Positions 1 through 9,928 of a stretch of DNA of 64,000 bases are shown here, in pieces (position 1 is the first letter of the stretch; every line of letters starts with the position of its first letter). Location: NCBI GenBank assembly GCA_036320915.1, contig JAXBDG010000018.1, positions 620,001 through 684,000 on the forward strand. The letters run 5' to 3'. The notes below the pieces were generated by a model. It made no database searches and was not told the DNA's origin. It saw only the letters and a program-made list of their open reading frames with translations. Made by a program: the position numbers and the translations under genes. This stretch comes from Linnemannia elongata (taxonomy: Eukaryota; Mortierellomycota; Mortierellomycetes; Mortierellales; Mortierellaceae).

Positions 1-1633
1 TGGAAGAGACAAAACTGTGAGGCTATGGGATGTTCAGACAGGCGCCAATCTATTCATCTTGACCGGTCATCCTGAATGGATTCGTAGCATTTCCTACTCA
101 CCCGATGGAAATGTGATTGTGTCTGTTGGCGAGGATAGGATGATCCGGTTCTTTGACACACAGACTGGACAGCGAGGACAAGTCTGGGAGAGTCGAAGAG
201 GTATGAAGAAGATAGTCGCATTCCTTCCTGGAGGCCTAGAGATTGCCGTGGGGCATGATGATGGGGAGTTACTGCTCTACAATACAACTACCGGCAAGCC
301 AACGAGGAATTGGAAGGCTCATGACTATGCAGTCGCGGGTCTGAGCTTTTCGCCGAATGGTCAGTGGATCGCCACATGCGGTTATGATAACACGGTGAAG
401 GTTTGGAACGCAGTAACGGGGTCGGTCCTTTCTGTCTTTACTGGTCATAGTTCTTCTGTGTATCAAGTAGCCTTTTCGCCAAACGGACTCCAGCTTGCCT
501 CGTGTAGTAATGACAGGTCCATTCGACTCTGGGACGTGAGCTCGTTGGGTGCAAGCATGAGGGTGGAGGGTGGACCCGGCCCGTTGACGAGCGTACTTTT
601 TTCTCCTGACGGTCGAGTTCTCTTCTGTGGCACCAAGTCGGGAGCTGTGCGGCAGTATAATGCAATATCTGGAGAGTCTGGTCCTTTTGTTGTTTACACA
701 GACAATCCTATTAAGTGCCTAGCGGTCTCCCCGGATAGCCTTCGAATCGCGTCAGTTAGAACGGACGACAAATTTGTCGCTGTCTGGAACATTGAAACGG
801 GTCAAGCCGACGTTGAGCTGTGCGGTCACACAGGACAAGTGACCGCCTTAGCCTTTTCAGCCGACAGCCGCTGGATCGCCACCAGCAGCAAGGACGACAC
901 AGTGCGACTTTGGGACGCCCGCTCAGGGATACTGAGCCGCGTGCTTGAGGGCCTTACCGATCATGTTATTTGTTTGGCGTTCTCGTCAGATAGTCGTCGA
1001 ATTTTGTGCGGAAGTGAGGATGGAACTATTCGAGTCCGTGATTTGCACAGTCGTGGGTGCAGAGTCGTTCTGGATGCTGACGGCGAAATAGAAAATTGGG
1101 CTATTTCGACTTCACCCGATGGCTTGAAGGTTGCTTCTAAAAGCTCTGAGAGCTATGATGTTACGCTTTGGGACGTGGAGAGCGGGCAACTTCAACAAAC
1201 TTTAAAGTACCAGTACCATGATCAGGTCCTAAGCTTTGCATTCTCATCCTGTGGGCAATGGGTAGGCATAGGCTTGGAATATTCGGTTAGGCTCTGGAAT
1301 TTCATTGATAACACGTCAGCGAAAGGTGGAAGAGGTGGAAAGTGGAGGTATTCGGTGTGTATCCAAGATATCTTTGGAAAGGTCAACAGCATTGCATGGA
1401 AACCTGACACGCTGGAGTTTAGCATTGGATGCGCGAATGGGTTCCTTCAAGTGTGGAGACTGGTGCAGACGTCGTCGTCGTCAAATGAATGGTCTGCCCA
1501 GTTGGTTTGGAGCACTGGAAATCCTGTTCTAGCAGCCTCGGATGCCGTTTTTGTCGAAACTGTTGGTCTGTCTTCAACCAATCGGCGATTGCTCACTCAG
1601 CGTTGCAAGGGCATTGTCGGTATTCTAGCATAA
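1..1633 (+). CDS. NLR-like protein A, C-terminal WD40 part (cut by window edge)
   Basis: The open frame runs in from the left edge (first full codon at base 2) and ends with TAA at 1631-1633. It encodes roughly twelve WD40 blades, from the end of blade 3 to blade 14 as numbered in NLR B (4256-9682), plus the conserved C-terminal tail with the motif LAASDAVF. It aligns blade by blade with B, C, D and E and is closest to B, with almost the same wording through most blades. By analogy the missing upstream part should encode the NACHT ATPase and pentapeptide repeats, but that cannot be seen here. The blades probably form part of a double seven-bladed propeller that senses a ligand. A dead pirin gene follows on the opposite strand. 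No stop or frameshift is visible in this part. Confidence 0.9.
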   Translation, partial: GRDKTVRLWDVQTGANLFILTGHPEWIRSISYSPDGNVIVSVGEDRMIRFFDTQTGQRGQVWESRRGMKKIVAFLPGGLEIAVGHDDGELLLYNTTTGKPTRNWKAHDYAVAGLSFSPNGQWIATCGYDNTVKVWNAVTGSVLSVFTGHSSSVYQVAFSPNGLQLASCSNDRSIRLWDVSSLGASMRVEGGPGPLTSVLFSPDGRVLFCGTKSGAVRQYNAISGESGPFVVYTDNPIKCLAVSPDSLRIASVRTDDKFVAVWNIETGQADVELCGHTGQVTALAFSADSRWIATSSKDDTVRLWDARSGILSRVLEGLTDHVICLAFSSDSRRILCGSEDGTIRVRDLHSRGCRVVLDADGEIENWAISTSPDGLKVASKSSESYDVTLWDVESGQLQQTLKYQYHDQVLSFAFSSCGQWVGIGLEYSVRLWNFIDNTSAKGGRGGKWRYSVCIQDIFGKVNSIAWKPDTLEFSIGCANGFLQVWRLVQTSSSSNEWSAQLVWSTGNPVLAASDAVFVETVGLSSTNRRLLTQRCKGIVGILA

Positions 1634-1857
1634 TTCACAATACAATGTTATTAATATAGAGAGATATTAAGCATGTTCGTTAGTAGCCTTTCAATTACTG
1701 CTGAAGGTGAATGGGGCGCCAATTAATAACATGTCTTAATTTTGTTCAGTGAATGGTATGCATGGTTTTTATTCACTGTGGTGCTGATCGTGTTGCTGAT
1801 CGTGTTGCTGATAGTGGTGTTGAAGTACGTCTGGTAGGAGTAAAAGAGAACATAATA
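1634..1857. other. Shared spacer between convergent NLR A and pirin copy A
   Basis: This is the 224-bp region between the two facing stop codons. It carries the spacer sequence found in all modules, including a GGCGCCAATTAATAACA stretch (about 1714-1730) and a TTTTGTTCAGTGAATGG stretch. A 12-bp tandem repeat (gctgatcgtgtt) lies near 1783-1812. It probably contains the overlapping 3' UTRs and polyadenylation signals of both genes. Confidence 0.6.
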
Positions 1858-2570
1858 CTACTTTGAAGCACTATCTGAGCTCCACGTCTTCCCCTCTTGA
1901 ACTCATTCACACCATTGCGATAATCGCGACAGGTCTCATAAACCTCCCCTCCTGTATTCACCGCAAATAGGCCAATCTGAATCACAGATTCCTTCAATGG
2001 TTCTCCCGCTATCATTACAATGTTTGCTTCTTCATCCTTGGTCTGGATTCTGACGGTGGTGGTACCATCCTAGAAGAGAAGGAGGTTATGATGCTCATTG
2101 ACTTCGGTCTCGTGGCCGAGGTCGTTTATGAATGTGGTGCCGTCGAGGACTGGAAGAATCTGTTGTATGTTTATGGGATAGTCTGGGTGATAGTCTGGTT
2201 GCGGGACAACTTAAACTCGAGGTAGCACGGTTCTGAGACTTGACAGGCATCTCCGAATACACGATCCCCTCCCCGCATTCATCCATTGCGGATCCCCGGC
2301 CCAATCGTCCGCTTACGCCTGGTAAAATCCTTGTACTGCGTTTGGTCCTCGAGCATGTAGGCCACAGTTTCGAAGTTGCGGTGGGGTGTGGTCAGGGAAG
2401 CCACAGTTATTGTCGACCGAGAACTCTTCAAGCATGAGGAAAGGGTCGTAGTTACGGAGCTCGGGACGTCCGATGAATCGATGGACACGGGAACCCAGTC
2501 ACTCGGGTTGTTCTCTGGAGAGGACAGACTATGTAATAGAGGGGGTAAAGGGGGTTGATGTAGCAGTCAT
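1858..2570 (-). pseudogene. Pirin pseudogene of module A
   Basis: Pieces in different minus-strand frames match the intact pirins at 38649-39533 and 53608-54573. The C-terminal part carries IAGEPLKESVIQIG and VYETCRDYRNGVNEF. The N-terminal part carries PHRNFETVAYMLEDQ in place of DHPHRGFETVTYMLEGQ. The former ATG is at 2570. The reading frame is broken by a +1 base at the DHPH iron-ligand site and by a deletion of roughly 190 bp that fuses the LDFK-encoding region directly to the sequence just after the EMP motif, removing the middle of the cupin fold. The same two lesions occur in copy B, so they predate the A/B duplication. It cannot make an active pirin. Confidence 0.88.
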
Positions 2571-3627
2571 GTTGTTCTGTCGTCTTTGCATTAAAAAGGG
2601 AAGAGTAGAATGAGAGTATCGAAAAAGACTGTTGTTGTAGTCAAGCGAGAGTGAAGATGTTTTTTGGCGTGTAAAGAAGCGAGTTGTGCTGAAGGTAGGT
2701 TGTTCTCACACTTTTTTGCTGCTTTTGTCTCCCCCTTCTTTCGCTCACCTTTTCCCTCGATCAATTGATCAATTGGCCAATGAGAAGTGACAAAGCCTCG
2801 ATGATCAAATCGGTCTCACTGACTCGATCATCAGCCAACGCCGTGCCTGGAAAGAAGACGCGTATCGTACTACGGTCCATACCTTGCAAAAAGGTTGTGA
2901 GTACTTGGACAAGTCCATGCTGCTGTCACCAGACTAAATACTTCACACCTTGGCCTTCCTTCCAGAGACCTATGATTTAGTCGTTGCGTTCTCTGTTTAT
3001 GCAAACTAAAAAACAAATAGCAAATTTCGCTATCGAACACAAAGAAAAGGCAAGGTGGAGTGATATGCATGCGCATGAATGGGTCACAGTCAAGGCAAAG
3101 CAAGAAAGAGGCAGTGTACGAAGGGCGAATGGATAACGTAAAATCACCTCGAGCCCAACTTGTTCTTTTCATTCTTTTCCCTTTGGCTCATCCCCAGTCA
3201 TCATCCCCTCCACCACTGTCCGCAAACCTTCCACCACCATCACTCCATCTCTTCTTTACGCTTCTTGATTCAACATTCGGCACGTTGTTCACATTGTTCA
3301 TTCACCTTGCCTTTGTTCTTTCACCATCACGTTACTACGATTCTTCTAACAACGCAGACACATTTCTCCCTTCTCGCCTACGTCTGCCGAGAACCTCAAC
3401 CTCAACCACAACCCAAAAAAAAAAAAAAAAAAACAAAAAAAGAACGCCGGTCTCAACGTTCCAGAGGTGTGTTCTTCCCAGCGGGTCGTCAGACGAGAAT
3501 CGATGTGTGTCACTGTATCTAGAAAGGAAAACAAGACTTCTGCACAACGCTAATACGTGATTGAAATGCTCATAGACACCTTATCCTGCCAAAAAACAAC
3601 CAAAAACCCTCATCGTCGCGACTCACT

Positions 3628-3660
<33 letters not shown>

Positions 3661-4255
3661 GGTGTCCTACTCTTGTCAAGGTAAGTGAAAGATCGTATGA
3701 AGAAACAGAAGCCGGAGAAAAATTTTCAATTGCTACATTTCGTCCGCTGCACATCCTCAAAAACAATAAAAACAAAAAATAGACGCCAAGTCCACACTCA
3801 GTAAGCGTGAGAGGACAAACGCAGCAAACGAAAATTGCAATTGACAGCCGTGCTTTAGCTAAACACGATTCTATCCGATTTCTTACGAAATAGACCAACA
3901 ACTTCCCCAAGCGCAAATCCATTTCATAACCAAAACAAACAGAATAAGAAAGGAGCCCTTTTGCGACCTCTTTGGTAAAGAAGGCGAACGATGTACAACC
4001 GTCCCATGCATATCTGGTCATGGATGCCATCTTGTATGCAACCTCCCCTAACGTTGCACATACTTTTGTTGATGGCTTTGCACGCTCATACTAGCCAGTC
4101 ATCCGCTCCTTCGCTACCCTTACCAGCAGCAAAGTCATTCTTCAAATCGACCCAAGGTAAACAGGACATAGTACTTATTATGATTGATTTAGTTCAGCAG
4201 AATTGTTCAGACAATTAACCTACGTAATTCGTGCTTGATGTGTGTAGTTGTAACC
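2571..4255. promoter_or_regulatory. Upstream region of NLR B and of dead pirin A
   Basis: There is no convincing gene here. Near the pirin side is a palindromic CCAAT-type element ATTGGCCAAT (2772-2781). The right half is the conserved NLR leader region shared with modules C, D and E. It holds a CTAATA..GATTGAA element at about 3552, a TTTAGCTAAACAC element at about 3852, the TATCTGGTCAT stretch near 4010, and a predicted 5' UTR intron at 4157-4197. A-runs of 17 and about 30 bases occur near 3415 and 3629. Confidence 0.55.
4157..4197 (+). other. Predicted 5' UTR intron of NLR B
   Basis: The donor CAAG|GTAAAC and acceptor TTCAG|CAG bracket a 41-nt segment (44 nt if the second CAG is used). 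The same short intron can be drawn in the leaders of C (31772-31732, minus), E (47750-47796) and D (41519-41572, with a GC donor). No open frame is kept across the junction in the copies, so it is read as a leader intron and not coding sequence. Confidence 0.5.
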
Positions 4256-7200
4256 ATGTCCTCCTCGCCGCCCCAAGGCAATGCACCTCTTTCCCCACCC
4301 TCCTCGGCATCTTCTGAGCGCCCGCAAATATTCATCGAAGGACAGCACGTACTTTCTCAGCTCGAGCATACTGCTTCACTTGGGCGTATGTCATCAAAGC
4401 CAGGAGACGTTCCGACTATCGCTCGAGGATTGGTCGCCATCGAGCTTGAGCCTGCCAAATTGTTAAGTCCACTTGCTCATCGCACGGCAAGGGATGCTGC
4501 CGCCGACGTTGATCATGGGCCAAGTGATGCAAGCGATGTCAGGTCCGTATCCTCGAGCCGTTCGTTAAAATTGGGATTCAGGAAACGATTGTCGAGACTT
4601 TTCAAGGGCGACAAAAAAGTCATTGAGATTGCTTCTGCCTCTCAAACATCATCCACTTCGCCCATTGTTTCAGCCATGCAGTTGCAGCCGAGTCCTGCTG
4701 CGAGTGGAACCATTCGCCTAGACATTTTCCTCGAGAATGTTGCCAAGCCCACTTATAAGTCCGACCTGCCCAAGCAGCTTACTCGTGTCGACAAGACCCT
4801 GCAGCTTGTCTACTGCTGCAGTCTCATCTCTAAGGCTCAAGAACCCTTGCCATCAACCTCAGACAGCGATGTCTCTCAGGATTCGCCCCTCGACGACAGG
4901 GAGAAGGAGTGGGTTCAGCTCATTGATCCCGTCTTGCAGGACCGATATCGATGGCTTGTTGAGCAGTTGGTCAATTCATTCGCTGAGAACCCACTCAAGG
5001 CATCTGATGTGGTTACAGAGATTGTTCTTGTTGGTCCTGTTCTCGACCGAGACACCTACCGCAGTCTGCTCTGTTGCTTCATCTCCAAGTTTGAGCAGAC
5101 AACAGCGCTCGATGTCACTCTGCTCCAAGGCCTTGTGCAACTGGTCGAGCTTGCCTCCGCTGGATACCTCATCGACGATGATCTAGTTAGGATCGCCACC
5201 GTTCTCTCCAAGGAGCTGTCGGTTACCCACATTGGCACGAGCGACCACCCCTTGCACCTAACATTGTCGCTCGCTCGGGTTCTTGATGTGATGGTGGCTG
5301 GCAAGGTCAAGGATCTGAACCGTGAACGAGACCACCAGCCGATGCTGCAACTCCTGGACGGCCTGAAGGACAGCGGCAATATCGTTCAGAAGTACGAGGC
5401 AACCTACGCCTACCAGGCCCTCCAGTATGCGCCTGATGACGAGACACCGCTCCAGGTGCTTTGGAGGTACGCAAAAGTGGCAGCGGCAGGCGCAGGTGCA
5501 GTGTCAAGTGTTTTCAAGTTGGATCCAGAGGGACTCCTCAAAGGCATCGAGAGTTTTCAAGAGATTGGCGCAGGAGTTGTGGAAGCAGTCAGCACAGGAA
5601 TTGAGGTTGTTGAGACACTTTGTGTCGGTGCTGATGGGGTTGTACGCGCATCAGAGAGCAAGTTCGAATTTATGAAGAAGCGCTCGTGGTATCTCGCCCT
5701 GCAAGGAACGGCTCTCTTTATTCGACAGGGACGACTTTCGGACTTCAACGTTGTTATCAGCCAGGCGCCTTGCCGTCACAATGCCAACTTTCAGTGGGGA
5801 ATCTGTCGCCAGCTTGGAGAAATTGCAGTCGACCCACTCTGGGATGCTCGTGTCCGCCTGCAAGCCGTCGACTTTCTAGGCGAGTTGTTCAGGAGTGGTG
5901 CCGACTGGAAGCCGCATGTCGATGTCAAACGCTGGATCCTGACCATCCTCGTCCAGATCACGGAGCTGTCGGGTGTCTCTCTCAAGGATCACGCTGGCGC
6001 TTTATTGCTAGATCTGAAGAAGGGTGACACCACCGAGTTTCCTGGTCCTTACCCGCTGAGCAGACGCCTCCCTCTGCCGTCAACCTCCCCGCTTCTTGCT
6101 AAGGTCCAAGAGATCCCCAAACTCGAGTACGACCTGCACGTCTTGAGGTTGATGAGGATTGCCGAGTACAAGCAGGCGGTTTACATCGACCCCATGGCTA
6201 AACTCAGCCTCCAAGACACGGACGACAATCTGTTCCCTCTCATGGACAAGGTCAGAGACTTTCTTGCCAGAGACGCTCAGGTCATGCTGATCCTGGGTGA
6301 TTCGGGGGCGGGCAAATCGACATTCAATCGACACCTGGAACACGAGCTCTGGCAGGAGTACAAAACAGGAGGCTGCATCCCGCTTTTCACCAACTTGCCA
6401 TCTCTCGAGCGACCAGAGAGGGATTTGGTTGCTGAGCAATTGAGGACCCACAACTTTTTGGAGGACCAGATCCGTGAGCTGAAACTGCACCGCCAGTTCA
6501 TGCTGATTTGTGATGGCTACGACGAGAGTCAGCTTACATCCAATCTGCATACCACTAACCTCTTCAACCGACCAGGGCAGTGGGATGTCAAATTGCTTAT
6601 AACCTGTCGCACTCAATATCTCGGACCGGACTATCGGAGCCGCTTCGAGCCCAAGGCGGTGGACCAGTATACTCGTGTCGCCAACAATCTTTTTCAACAA
6701 GCCGTCATCACCCCGTTCACCAGGGAGCAGATCGAAGACTATGTGGAGCATTATGCTCCTCTCGAACCGCGTACCTGGGTAAAGAAGGACTATATGGAAA
6801 AGCTGGATGCTATCCCCAACCTGATGGATCTGGTCAGGAACCCGTTCCTCCTTACCCTGTCACTGGAGGCCCTTCCTACCGTTGTGCAAGGGAAAGCCGA
6901 CCTCTCCAGACTTCGGGTCACTCGCGCGGAGCTGTACGACATCTTTGTGAGACACTGGATGGCTGTCAACAAGCGTCGTCTGGAGGATCAAAGACTGGAC
7001 AGGGAGAACCAGGTGGCATTCGAGGAGTTGTTGGAGGCCGGATTCGAGCAGAGTGGGATCAAGTTTCAACAGGACCTGGCAGCTGCAATATTTGTACACC
7101 AGGACGGCAGGCCCGTTGTCGACTACATCAACAAATGCGATAAATTTTCCTGGAAAGCCGCATTTTTCAGCATCAACTGCGAGACGAGTCTTCTCCGCGG

Positions 7201-9682
7201 CGCCAGTCTTCTCAGTCGAGCTGGCACTCAGTACCGCTTTGTCCATCGCTCCATCCTGGAGTACTTTTTCGCCTGCACCATCTCTGGACCCACCAAGGAG
7301 CGCGGTGAATTTGATCCACCTGTCCGTTCCGAAAGCCCCGCCACTTCGCCGTCCATCAGCGCTCACCCGCTGTCTCAGAGAAATTTTGTCGCCGAACCCT
7401 CGATCATCCAATTTCTGGCGGAGCGCGTGCAGCTGAACTCAGGATTCAAGGACGAGCTCCTCGCCATCATTGAGCTGTCCAAGACCGACGACCAAGCAAC
7501 GCGAGCCGCCTCGAACGCCATCACGATCTTGGTCAAGGCCGGAGTACGATTCAACGGGGCCGATCTTCGGGGTATTCGAGTTCCTGGAGCGGACATGTCT
7601 GGTGGAGAGTTCGATTCGGCACAACTGCAGGAGGCAGACTTGACAGGCGCCAACCTCAGCAAAAGTTGGATTCGTCAGGCGGATTTCACCAAGGCGCTTA
7701 TGGAGAGAGTTCGGTTCGGGGAGATCCCGTACTTGAAGGAAGACACATGGGTATTCTCGTGCGCATACTCGCCTGACGGAACATCTCTCGCTGCAGGTCT
7801 TTACAGAGGTCGCATCAACATTTACAATACCTCCATGTGGGCAATAACGCAAACTTTTGAAGGGCATCAGGGGTGTATAAACAGCATCGCCTATTCGCCT
7901 ACTGGCCTTCAACTTCTTTCAGGAAGCGATGACAACACAGTACGATTGTGGGATTGCAATAGTGGGTCGTGCGTTTTTGTTCTGGAGGGGCATACCGACA
8001 ACGTGTGGACTGTAGCGTTTTCACCCTCTGGCAAGCAAATCGCTTCGGCTGGAGTGGACAAGACTGTGAGGCTATGGGATGTTCAGACAGGCGCCAATCT
8101 ATCCATCTTGACTGGTCATACTGAAAAGATTCGTAGCATTTCCTACTCACCTGATGGACATGCGATTGTGTCTGTTGGCAACGATAGGATGATCCGGTTT
8201 TTTGACACACAGACTGGACAGCCAGGAGAAGTTTGGGAGAGTCAAAGTGGGAAGATGAGAAGCGTCGCATACTCTCCTGGAGGCCTAGAGATTGTTGTAG
8301 GGCATTATAATGGAGAGTTGCTACTGTATAACACAACTACCGGCAAATCGACGAGGAGCTGGAAGGCTCGTGGTGAAGGAAACGCGTGTGTAACGTTTTC
8401 GTCGAACGGCCAATGTATCGCCACATGCGGCGAAGACGACACGGTGAAGGTTTGGAGTGCAGTAACGGGGTCGGTCCTTTCTGTCTTTACCGGCCATGGT
8501 ACTGTTGTCTGCCAAGTAGCCTTTTCTCCAAACGGACTCCAGCTTGCCTCATGTAGCCTTGACGAGACCATTCGATTCTGGGATGTGAGCTCGTTGGGTG
8601 CAAGCATGGAAGTGGAGGGCTTCTCCGACCCGTTGACGAGCGTACTTTTTTCTCCAGCCGGCCAGGCTCTCCTTTGTGGCACCAATTCGGGAGCAGTGCG
8701 GCAGTATGATGCAGTATCAGGAGAGTCGGGTCTAACTATTGTTTGCGGAGACAATTCTGTAGATTGCATAGCGATCTCTCCGGATGGTCTTCGAATCGCG
8801 TCAGTTGTATTTGGCGAGAGAGTCGTCACTGTGCGGGACATTGGAACAGGTCAAGCCGACTTTGTCTTGCGCGGTCACACAGGACAGGTGGATATCATTG
8901 CCTTTTCCGCCGACAGCCGCTGGATCGCCACCGGCAGCGACGACGAGACAGTGCGACTTTGGGACGCTCGCTCAGGGATACTGGACCGCGTGCTTGAAGG
9001 TCATACCAATCCTGTTTTATGTTTGGTATTCTCTCTGAGCAGCCAACGAGTTTTGTCGGGAAGCAAGGATGGAACTATTCGAGCCTGGGATTTGGACAGT
9101 CGCGAGTTTAGAGTCGTTGTGGATGCTATAGGTACTACAGACCGTTGGACAATATCGGCTTCCTCTGATGGCGTAAAGGCTGCTTCTATAAACTATTCGA
9201 GGAGGTGTGTTGAGCTTTGGGACATGGAGAGCGGGAATAGCCAAGAAACGCTGGAGCACGACGTAGTACCTTTGTGTTTAGCATTTTCATCCTGTGGCCA
9301 ATGGATGGGTGTAGGCTTGGCTCACTCGGTTTGTCTCTGGAACTTTGCACCTGACAAGACAGCAGAAGGGGGAGAAGGTCGAGGAGTGTGGAAGTGTTTG
9401 GCGCGTATCCGCGATATCTTTGGAGAGGTCATCGGCATTGCATGGAAACCTGACATGTTGGAGTTTGCCATCGGATTCGGGAAAGGGTCCCTTCAAATGT
9501 GGAGGCTGGTGGAGACGTCGACATCGTCGTTGGATGAATGGTCGGCTCAGTTGATTTGGAGGACAGGAAATCCTGTTCTGGCTGCTTCCGATGCCGTTTT
9601 TGCCGATGCTATTGGTCTCACCTCAGTCAATAAGCAATTACTCACCCAGCGCTGCAAGGGTGCTGTCGTTCAAACAATATAG
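4256..9682 (+). CDS. NLR-like protein B: helical N-domain, NACHT, pentapeptide, 14 WD40 blades
   Basis: This is an uninterrupted 1808-residue protein. The ATG at 4256 is chosen because it aligns with the starts of C, D and E (M(S/P)SSPP..). Domains: a Ser/Pro-rich start with a basic motif KRLSRLFKGD (~115-125); a long helical region (~155-640) of unknown family; a NACHT-type STAND NTPase with Walker A GDSGAGKST (681-689), Walker B LICDGYDES (~750-758) and a typical end motif HRSILEYFF (~996-1004); pentapeptide repeats ADLRG/ADMSG/ADLTG (~1095-1145); then 14 WD40 blades (~1165-1770), enough for two propellers, and a conserved tail. STAND proteins of this build oligomerise on ligand binding. 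The ligand and output are unknown. A dead pirin gene faces it downstream. All key nucleotide-binding residues are present, so it is probably functional. Confidence 0.93.
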   Translation: MSSSPPQGNAPLSPPSSASSERPQIFIEGQHVLSQLEHTASLGRMSSKPGDVPTIARGLVAIELEPAKLLSPLAHRTARDAAADVDHGPSDASDVRSVSSSRSLKLGFRKRLSRLFKGDKKVIEIASASQTSSTSPIVSAMQLQPSPAASGTIRLDIFLENVAKPTYKSDLPKQLTRVDKTLQLVYCCSLISKAQEPLPSTSDSDVSQDSPLDDREKEWVQLIDPVLQDRYRWLVEQLVNSFAENPLKASDVVTEIVLVGPVLDRDTYRSLLCCFISKFEQTTALDVTLLQGLVQLVELASAGYLIDDDLVRIATVLSKELSVTHIGTSDHPLHLTLSLARVLDVMVAGKVKDLNRERDHQPMLQLLDGLKDSGNIVQKYEATYAYQALQYAPDDETPLQVLWRYAKVAAAGAGAVSSVFKLDPEGLLKGIESFQEIGAGVVEAVSTGIEVVETLCVGADGVVRASESKFEFMKKRSWYLALQGTALFIRQGRLSDFNVVISQAPCRHNANFQWGICRQLGEIAVDPLWDARVRLQAVDFLGELFRSGADWKPHVDVKRWILTILVQITELSGVSLKDHAGALLLDLKKGDTTEFPGPYPLSRRLPLPSTSPLLAKVQEIPKLEYDLHVLRLMRIAEYKQAVYIDPMAKLSLQDTDDNLFPLMDKVRDFLARDAQVMLILGDSGAGKSTFNRHLEHELWQEYKTGGCIPLFTNLPSLERPERDLVAEQLRTHNFLEDQIRELKLHRQFMLICDGYDESQLTSNLHTTNLFNRPGQWDVKLLITCRTQYLGPDYRSRFEPKAVDQYTRVANNLFQQAVITPFTREQIEDYVEHYAPLEPRTWVKKDYMEKLDAIPNLMDLVRNPFLLTLSLEALPTVVQGKADLSRLRVTRAELYDIFVRHWMAVNKRRLEDQRLDRENQVAFEELLEAGFEQSGIKFQQDLAAAIFVHQDGRPVVDYINKCDKFSWKAAFFSINCETSLLRGASLLSRAGTQYRFVHRSILEYFFACTISGPTKERGEFDPPVRSESPATSPSISAHPLSQRNFVAEPSIIQFLAERVQLNSGFKDELLAIIELSKTDDQATRAASNAITILVKAGVRFNGADLRGIRVPGADMSGGEFDSAQLQEADLTGANLSKSWIRQADFTKALMERVRFGEIPYLKEDTWVFSCAYSPDGTSLAAGLYRGRINIYNTSMWAITQTFEGHQGCINSIAYSPTGLQLLSGSDDNTVRLWDCNSGSCVFVLEGHTDNVWTVAFSPSGKQIASAGVDKTVRLWDVQTGANLSILTGHTEKIRSISYSPDGHAIVSVGNDRMIRFFDTQTGQPGEVWESQSGKMRSVAYSPGGLEIVVGHYNGELLLYNTTTGKSTRSWKARGEGNACVTFSSNGQCIATCGEDDTVKVWSAVTGSVLSVFTGHGTVVCQVAFSPNGLQLASCSLDETIRFWDVSSLGASMEVEGFSDPLTSVLFSPAGQALLCGTNSGAVRQYDAVSGESGLTIVCGDNSVDCIAISPDGLRIASVVFGERVVTVRDIGTGQADFVLRGHTGQVDIIAFSADSRWIATGSDDETVRLWDARSGILDRVLEGHTNPVLCLVFSLSSQRVLSGSKDGTIRAWDLDSREFRVVVDAIGTTDRWTISASSDGVKAASINYSRRCVELWDMESGNSQETLEHDVVPLCLAFSSCGQWMGVGLAHSVCLWNFAPDKTAEGGEGRGVWKCLARIRDIFGEVIGIAWKPDMLEFAIGFGKGSLQMWRLVETSTSSLDEWSAQLIWRTGNPVLAASDAVFADAIGLTSVNKQLLTQRCKGAVVQTI

Positions 9683-9928
9683 CTCACTACGTAATTTTTT
9701 TTAATGTAGTGAGAGACATTAAGCATGTGCGTTAGTAGGCATTCAATTGCTACTGATGGTGAATGCGCGCCAATGAATAACATATCTTGCTTTTGTTCAT
9801 TGAATGGTGTGCTTATTTTGTATTAACTTGCTTTTGTTCATTGAATGGTGTGCTTATTTTGTATTAAAGTGATGCTGGTATTAGTGCTGACATTCGTTTG
9901 GTGCAAAAAGTAAAAGAAAGCAGCAAGC
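9683..9928. repeat. NLR B/pirin B spacer with 41-bp tandem duplication
   Basis: This is the shared spacer between the facing stop codons. In this copy a 41-bp unit beginning cttgcttttgttcattgaat is present twice head to tail (9786-9826 and 9827-9867), identical as read. The other modules have one copy of the corresponding sequence, so this is a recent local duplication in the 3' UTR region. Confidence 0.75.

Noticed and set aside
3060..3560. 166-codon frame before NLR B
   Set aside because: It is rich in Ser/Pro/Leu from pyrimidine tracts, includes a poly-Lys run from an A-run, and is not preserved in the homologous regions of C, D and E.
3991..4218. Small open frame before NLR B, similar to one at 47569-47817 before NLR E (shared PLTL.ILLL and PAAK pieces), possibly a conserved uORF peptide
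   Set aside because: The counterpart in D has early stops and in C the frame is lost after splicing; the similarity is explained by duplicated leader DNA.
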